Assembly (NCBI GenBank): GCA_964403185.1
Contig: CAYOFK010000012.1
Location: 1-27,669 of the forward strand
Length of the DNA: 27,669 bases
Direction: 5' to 3'
Origin: CAYOFK01 sp964403185
Lineage (GTDB): Bacteria > Bacteroidota > Bacteroidia > Bacteroidales > VadinHA17
Shown: piece by piece, positions 23,868-27,669 of the stretch
Layout: each line of letters starts with the position of its first letter
How positions within the stretch are numbered: position 1 is the stretch's first letter
The notes under the pieces: model-generated
What the model saw: only the letters and a program-made list of their open reading frames with translations
Databases searched by the model: none
Told to the model about the DNA's origin: nothing
Program-made: the position numbers and the translations under genes

Positions 23868-25787
23868 ATGTCTATAAAAATATCAACAATTCTTTGTACC
23901 CTTGCCTTCCTTTTATTTGGATGCCAAAACAAACACGAACCAACCAAACCCAACATCATCTTTGTGTTAGTAGATGACCTGGGCTGGCGTGATGTGAGCT
24001 ATATGGGATCGCTCTACTATGAAACCCCGAATATTGACAGGCTGGCAGGAATGGGAATGGCATTCACCAACGCCTACGCAGCCTGCGCGGTGTGCTCACC
24101 TACGAGGGCTTCCATCATGACGGGGAAGTACCCGGCCAGGACAGGAGTTACGAACTGGATTCATTTCCTGGATCCGGAGGCAAAGGAATATGCTGAAACA
24201 GAACAACATCCGGCAAACTTCACAGGGGGCTTTGAAAAGAGGGTCCTTTGCCCTCCGAATCATTACTGGATGGACCTGGAAGAAACAACCATTGCAGAGG
24301 TCCTCAAAGAGCATGGTTATGTAACGGCCCACATCGGTAAATGGCACCTGGGACCCGAAAAATGGTGGCCTGATAAACAAGGGTTTGACCAAAATATCGG
24401 CGGTGCCGACCTTGGCCAGCCGCCTTCCTATTTTGATCCCTATAAGCGCAATGAAAAACGTCCCGGGATACCAACCCTGAAACCAGGAAAAGAAGGAGAA
24501 TATCTGACCGACCGGGAAGCCGGTGAAGCAGTAAAATTCATCCGGGAAAATAAGGACACCACCTTTTTCCTGAACCTCTGGCACTATGCTGTGCATACAC
24601 CTATTCAGGCCAAAGAAGAGATCATAGAAAGATACAAACAGAAAGATCCGGACAGTGAACAAAAAAATCCAAAATATGCGGCCATGATAGAAAGTGTGGA
24701 TGAAGCAATGGGCCGCATCGTGCAAACTCTGGAGGAAAACAATTTGATGGATAAAACCATTATCATCTTTTTCTCTGATAACGGCGGCCTGGTTCCGGTG
24801 ACCTCCAATGTGCCTTTAAGAAGCGGTAAAGGATTTCCGTACGAAGGAGGGATCAGGGAGCCTATGTTTGTTTACTGGCCGGGAGTTGTTGAGCCCGAAA
24901 CGGTATCGGATGTACCTGTTACCAGCGTGGATTTTTTCCCAACCATCTGTAAAATGACCGGCATTGAGTTACCGGTAATCGATGCTTTGGACGGCCTGGA
25001 TTTAAGTCCGGTCCTTACAGGGGACGGGGGTTTAGACCGGGAGGCTATATTCTGGCACTTCCCCCATTACAGAGGTCGTAGCGCACCATACAGTATCATC
25101 AGGAAAGGCAATTTCAAATTAATTAAAAGATATGACGGCAAACCATTTGAACTGTTTGACCTTGAATTTGACCTGGGGGAAACCATTGATTTGTCAGACT
25201 CACTGCCCGGAAAAGTCGAAGAATTGAATGCCTTGCTGGAAAATTGGCTTCAGGAAACCGGAGCAAAGGTCCCCATCCCAAACCCTGATTTTTCCGAACC
25301 TGAAAAGGTGGAACACATGGGAGTCCGTCAGCCCGTTGCTCTTGAGTATGAGCCGGATCAGAAGTATGCTGAAGATGGGGCCGGAAGCCTGTTGGATGGC
25401 TGGCTTGGTGGAGACAATTACAAACGGGGCTGGCTGGGTTTTGAAGGAAATGACCTGATCGCTACCATTGACCTTGAAAAAATTGAATCCTATTCAAAAG
25501 TGTCCGTTCGCTTTTTTCAAAATTCCGCCGACCGGATCTTTTTGCCCGAGTGGGTGGCAGTTTCAGTGTCTTCAAATGGGACCAACTTTACGGAAGTTGA
25601 TAAAAAAGTGCTGGATAAACCCCGGCCGGGATTGGATACCATGGTAAAGGATATTGATTTTTCGTTTTACCCAAAGGATTACAGGTACCTGAGACTGGTT
25701 GCAAAAAACCTGGCTGTCTGTCCCGAATGGCACCGCGGAGCAGGTGGCAAAACCTGGTTGTTTGTGGATGAAATAATTATTGAGTAG
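23868..25787 (+). CDS. Sulfatase lipoprotein (arylsulfatase family S1) with F5/8-like C-terminal domain
   Basis: The 639-residue protein has a lipobox (LLFGC, Cys19). The formylglycine signature CSPTRAS has Cys76 as the residue to be matured and Arg80 in place. Metal and sulfate-binding residues are visible: Asp36-Asp37 (VDDLGW), Lys158 and His160 (GKWHLG), His243 (AVHTP), Asp304-Asn305 (SDNGG) and Lys321. After the catalytic and C-terminal subdomains (to about residue 490) comes an F5/8-type-C-like domain ending CPEWHRGAGGKTWLFVDEI. It hydrolyses sulfate esters, probably on a sulfated glycan, after or before the fucosidase. The maturase (anSME) is not in the window. Exact S1 subfamily is not determined. 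Confidence 0.94.
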   Translation: MSIKISTILCTLAFLLFGCQNKHEPTKPNIIFVLVDDLGWRDVSYMGSLYYETPNIDRLAGMGMAFTNAYAACAVCSPTRASIMTGKYPARTGVTNWIHFLDPEAKEYAETEQHPANFTGGFEKRVLCPPNHYWMDLEETTIAEVLKEHGYVTAHIGKWHLGPEKWWPDKQGFDQNIGGADLGQPPSYFDPYKRNEKRPGIPTLKPGKEGEYLTDREAGEAVKFIRENKDTTFFLNLWHYAVHTPIQAKEEIIERYKQKDPDSEQKNPKYAAMIESVDEAMGRIVQTLEENNLMDKTIIIFFSDNGGLVPVTSNVPLRSGKGFPYEGGIREPMFVYWPGVVEPETVSDVPVTSVDFFPTICKMTGIELPVIDALDGLDLSPVLTGDGGLDREAIFWHFPHYRGRSAPYSIIRKGNFKLIKRYDGKPFELFDLEFDLGETIDLSDSLPGKVEELNALLENWLQETGAKVPIPNPDFSEPEKVEHMGVRQPVALEYEPDQKYAEDGAGSLLDGWLGGDNYKRGWLGFEGNDLIATIDLEKIESYSKVSVRFFQNSADRIFLPEWVAVSVSSNGTNFTEVDKKVLDKPRPGLDTMVKDIDFSFYPKDYRYLRLVAKNLAVCPEWHRGAGGKTWLFVDEIIIE

Positions 25788-25828
25788 GAAGGTTATATGT
25801 TACTGGGGGCTGGTTTTTGACAGATGCC
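25785..25828. repeat. Shared 3'-flank module, copy C, truncated
   Basis: The first ~44 bp after the sulfatase stop repeat the start of copies A and B (AGGAAGGTTATATGTT, then GGCTGGTTTTTGACAGATGC). The match then stops at GATGC, where the sequence switches to the relic of a second sulfatase. The shared GATGC suggests a short-homology deletion junction. Confidence 0.75.
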
Positions 25829-25890
25829 AAAACAAGTACGAACAAGCTAAATCAAATATTATCTTTGTCTTTGTGAGTAAAGGAGAATAG
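25825..25890 (+). pseudogene. 5' relic of a second sulfatase lipoprotein gene
   Basis: Reading from TGC at 25825 gives CQNKYEQAKSNIIFVFV, then SKGE and a stop. The intact sulfatase upstream reads CQNKHEPTKPNIIFVLV from its lipobox Cys. Over the 51 aligned bases I count 39 identities, mostly differing at third positions. It has neither start codon nor catalytic region, so it is a remnant, not a gene. Its end overlaps the ribosome-binding region of the next gene. Confidence 0.7.
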
Positions 25891-25892
25891 CC

Positions 25893-27467
25893 ATGAAAAG
25901 AAAGATCATTGTTTTTTTATTGCCGATAAACATTTGGCTACTTCCCCTTTGTATGATCCATGCACAGATTCAGGTCCGGCTCGAATTGAGAATGAAATTT
26001 GAGAACGACTTAAAAGCAGAGATACCGGTTTTTCAGGAGGATCCCAATGCCCACGTTTACAATGATCAGTATCATGGCTATTCAAAAGGGATCGTAGGAA
26101 ATGCCCTGGATCTATCCTCTGTAACGCGTGGGCGGACTCCTGTCAGGGTTCCTGCACTGATTCCTGAATTAGATGCTTTCACTATAAAATTCTGGGTTCG
26201 TAGTGAACACCAATACACACATTTTTCTTCAATTGCTTCCAACAGGATAAACGATGGAGATTCCATTCCAGGCTGGACCCTTTCCATTCAGGGTAACGGC
26301 GCCTGGCAATGGACCCTGTCCGATGGTACAAGGTCTTTTGACTATACACCTACAGTTAAAAGGCAACCCATAAATGACGGCCGGTGGCACCAGCTTGCAT
26401 TTTCCATAGACCACGAACGGCAAAAAGCATGGCTGTATTATGACGGAATGAATGTGGCCATCTACCATATCGGAGAACTGAAACCGCTGTTGCAGGGTCT
26501 TCCGGTTAGTATCGGGTCCACTGCCACTGAGAGAAATGAAACAAAGCCCTTTACCGGACTGATTGATGAGTTTGAGTTGTGGTCGGGAGTACTGTCAAAA
26601 GAGCTTATTCAAAATGACTACCTGGTGAATTTTCCCTCAGAGAAACCGGAAAGACCAAATGCAGGAAATGAATTACGAATGATGGTTTGGAATATCTGGC
26701 ATGGCGGAAGAGAACATGGGGATACCATAGGGGTCCAAAGGGTTATTGAGGTAATTAAAAAGGCCGATCCTGATGTTATCGCCCTGATAGAGACCTATGG
26801 TTCCGGTCCCGTCATTGCAGATGCCCTTGGTTACAATTTTTATTTACGATCCTCCAATTTGTCTGTCATGAGCAGATATCCCTTTGGTGGTTTTATTGAT
26901 GTTTTCCAACCTTTTAACTGCGGAGGGATATATGTTGATCTTGGAGCAGGGCGCCAGGTGGCTGTTGTTAATACCTGGCTGCATTACCTGCCTGATTACA
27001 GAAAAGAAATGTTGGTGGACAGCCTTCCGGCTGAAGATATTTATTACAATGAGGAGGGAACCCGTTATGCCGAGATACATCAGATCCTTCAGGAATTAAA
27101 ACCAGTGATAAAAAATTCAAAAAACATTCCCGTAATACTGGCAGGCGATCTTAATACACCCTCCCATCTTGATTTTACCAGGAAAATGGCGGAAACACAC
27201 TGGGGTTATATTATGGAGTGGCCTGTAACCCGGGAGATTGAACTTTCGGGATTCAGCGATTCCTTTCGTAAATTGCATCCCAATCCAGCAGAGAACTATG
27301 GCGGCACACAACCTTCACATCTGTTTGATACTTTTCATTATCGTATCGACTATATTTTTTACCAGGGGAAAATGCTGAAACCACTGTTTTCAGAGGTGAT
27401 AAAAGACCACCCGGTGAAATTCCCGTCTGACCATAATGCAGTGCTCACTGTTTTCGAAATTCGCTAG
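25893..27467 (+). CDS. Secreted LamG-domain endonuclease/exonuclease/phosphatase-family protein
   Basis: The 524-residue protein has a signal peptide ending near MIHAQ and an AAAGGAGA ribosome-binding site just upstream of its ATG. Residues about 30-245 form a concanavalin A-like/LamG lectin fold (AFTIKFWVRSEHQYTHF, DGRWHQLAFSIDHERQKAWL, GLIDEFELWSGVLS). Residues about 260-524 are an EEP-family metallo-hydrolase with its full set: Asn267 (WNIWHGG), Glu300 (ALIETYG), Asp419-Asn421 (AGDLNTP), Asp486 (RIDYIF) and Asp513-His514 (SDHN). EEP enzymes cleave phosphodiester or phosphomonoester bonds. With an attached lectin domain the target may be an extracellular phosphorylated glycan, lipid or nucleic acid. 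The stop codon now lies in a mobile element. Confidence 0.88.
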   Translation: MKRKIIVFLLPINIWLLPLCMIHAQIQVRLELRMKFENDLKAEIPVFQEDPNAHVYNDQYHGYSKGIVGNALDLSSVTRGRTPVRVPALIPELDAFTIKFWVRSEHQYTHFSSIASNRINDGDSIPGWTLSIQGNGAWQWTLSDGTRSFDYTPTVKRQPINDGRWHQLAFSIDHERQKAWLYYDGMNVAIYHIGELKPLLQGLPVSIGSTATERNETKPFTGLIDEFELWSGVLSKELIQNDYLVNFPSEKPERPNAGNELRMMVWNIWHGGREHGDTIGVQRVIEVIKKADPDVIALIETYGSGPVIADALGYNFYLRSSNLSVMSRYPFGGFIDVFQPFNCGGIYVDLGAGRQVAVVNTWLHYLPDYRKEMLVDSLPAEDIYYNEEGTRYAEIHQILQELKPVIKNSKNIPVILAGDLNTPSHLDFTRKMAETHWGYIMEWPVTREIELSGFSDSFRKLHPNPAENYGGTQPSHLFDTFHYRIDYIFYQGKMLKPLFSEVIKDHPVKFPSDHNAVLTVFEIR

Positions 27468-27630
27468 TGTGGTAATTATTAAATTGTGTCACTAATAATT
27501 TTATGATATTTTTTTCTTTATGCAAGGCAAAATTTGCAAGCATAGCCTTAGCTACGGTTAATAATTTTAACGCCGCAGAAAGGGAAAAAGGACGTGAAAT
27601 AAGTAATGGAATTTAGTAATTACCACACTA
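27465..27630. mobile_element. MITE-like element with 21-bp terminal inverted repeats
   Basis: The 166-bp segment is bounded by 21-bp inverted repeats (27465-27485 and 27610-27630) that match at 20 of 21 positions. Both ends show TA as the outermost bases, which fits TA target duplication as in IS630/Tc1-mariner-type elements. It encodes no protein. The interior includes CAAGGCAAAATTTGCAAGC. The left TA forms the first two bases of the upstream gene's stop codon. The mobilising transposase is not visible here. Confidence 0.75.
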
Positions 27631-27669
27631 ATAACTAGTTATATGAATATGGGAAGTATAATCACACAA

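Noticed and set aside
24096..24725. Long minus-strand frame of about 209 codons inside the sulfatase gene.
   Set aside because: It is antisense to a well-supported coding region with intact active-site motifs, and shows no recognisable domain.
27631..27642. Perfect palindrome ATAACTAGTTAT just after the MITE-like element.
   Set aside because: It is short and AT-rich with no associated gene; it may simply flank the original insertion site.

Overview
The window looks like chromosomal DNA of a Bacteroidota bacterium of the marine or sediment polysaccharide-degrading kind, perhaps Marinilabiliales or Prolixibacteraceae (inference). The grounds are many lipobox-bearing exported enzymes, a 6-bladed beta-propeller lipoprotein, a C-terminal domain ending in the CPEWH-GAGGK-WLFVDEIIIE pattern on two carbohydrate-active enzymes, Tat-exported Gfo/Idh/MocA oxidoreductases, and AT-rich spacers with repeats. 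No rRNA, tRNA, CRISPR array or SusC/SusD pair was seen.

Left part (1-15209, minus strand): a tightly packed 14-gene sugar-acid operon. In transcription order it holds a LacI-type regulator, an SDR reductase of the fructuronate/mannonate type, a PfkB sugar-acid kinase, a LarA-like nickel-pincer racemase/epimerase, a Tat-exported Gfo/Idh oxidoreductase, a cytosolic Gfo/Idh oxidoreductase, a Tat-exported aldo/keto reductase, PdxB, 6-phosphogluconate dehydrogenase, tagaturonate epimerase (UxaE), uronate isomerase (UxaC), and a TRAP transporter (P, Q and the start of M, cut by the window edge). A perfect 20-bp palindrome just upstream of the regulator is the likely operator. The gene set suggests uronate uptake, then uronate to tagaturonate or fructuronate to mannonate. 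With no UxuA dehydratase or KDPG aldolase in view, it may continue as mannonate to gluconate (LarA-like), 6-phosphogluconate (PfkB) and ribulose-5-phosphate (Gnd). That would be a non-Entner-Doudoroff uronate route and is the most interesting hypothesis here.

Middle (15210-17760): a minus-strand polytopic membrane protein, a 400-bp divergent spacer with small repeats and a T tract, then a plus-strand 6-bladed beta-propeller lipoprotein. A heptanucleotide tandem array (16 exact units) follows.

Right part (18078-27467, plus strand): exported carbohydrate-active genes. These are a GH172/DUF2961 lipoprotein that appears to have lost its middle, a GH116-type glycosidase, a GH29 alpha-L-fucosidase lipoprotein, a sulfatase lipoprotein, and a LamG-plus-endonuclease/exonuclease/phosphatase protein. 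Together they suggest attack on a fucose- and sulfate-bearing, probably uronate-containing, polysaccharide whose uronates feed the operon on the left. The spacers here are unusual. A 42-codon collapsed gene, the 5' relic of a second sulfatase and three copies of a shared 3'-end module show repeated duplication and internal deletion. A MITE-like element with 21-bp terminal inverted repeats sits exactly on the stop codon of the last gene.
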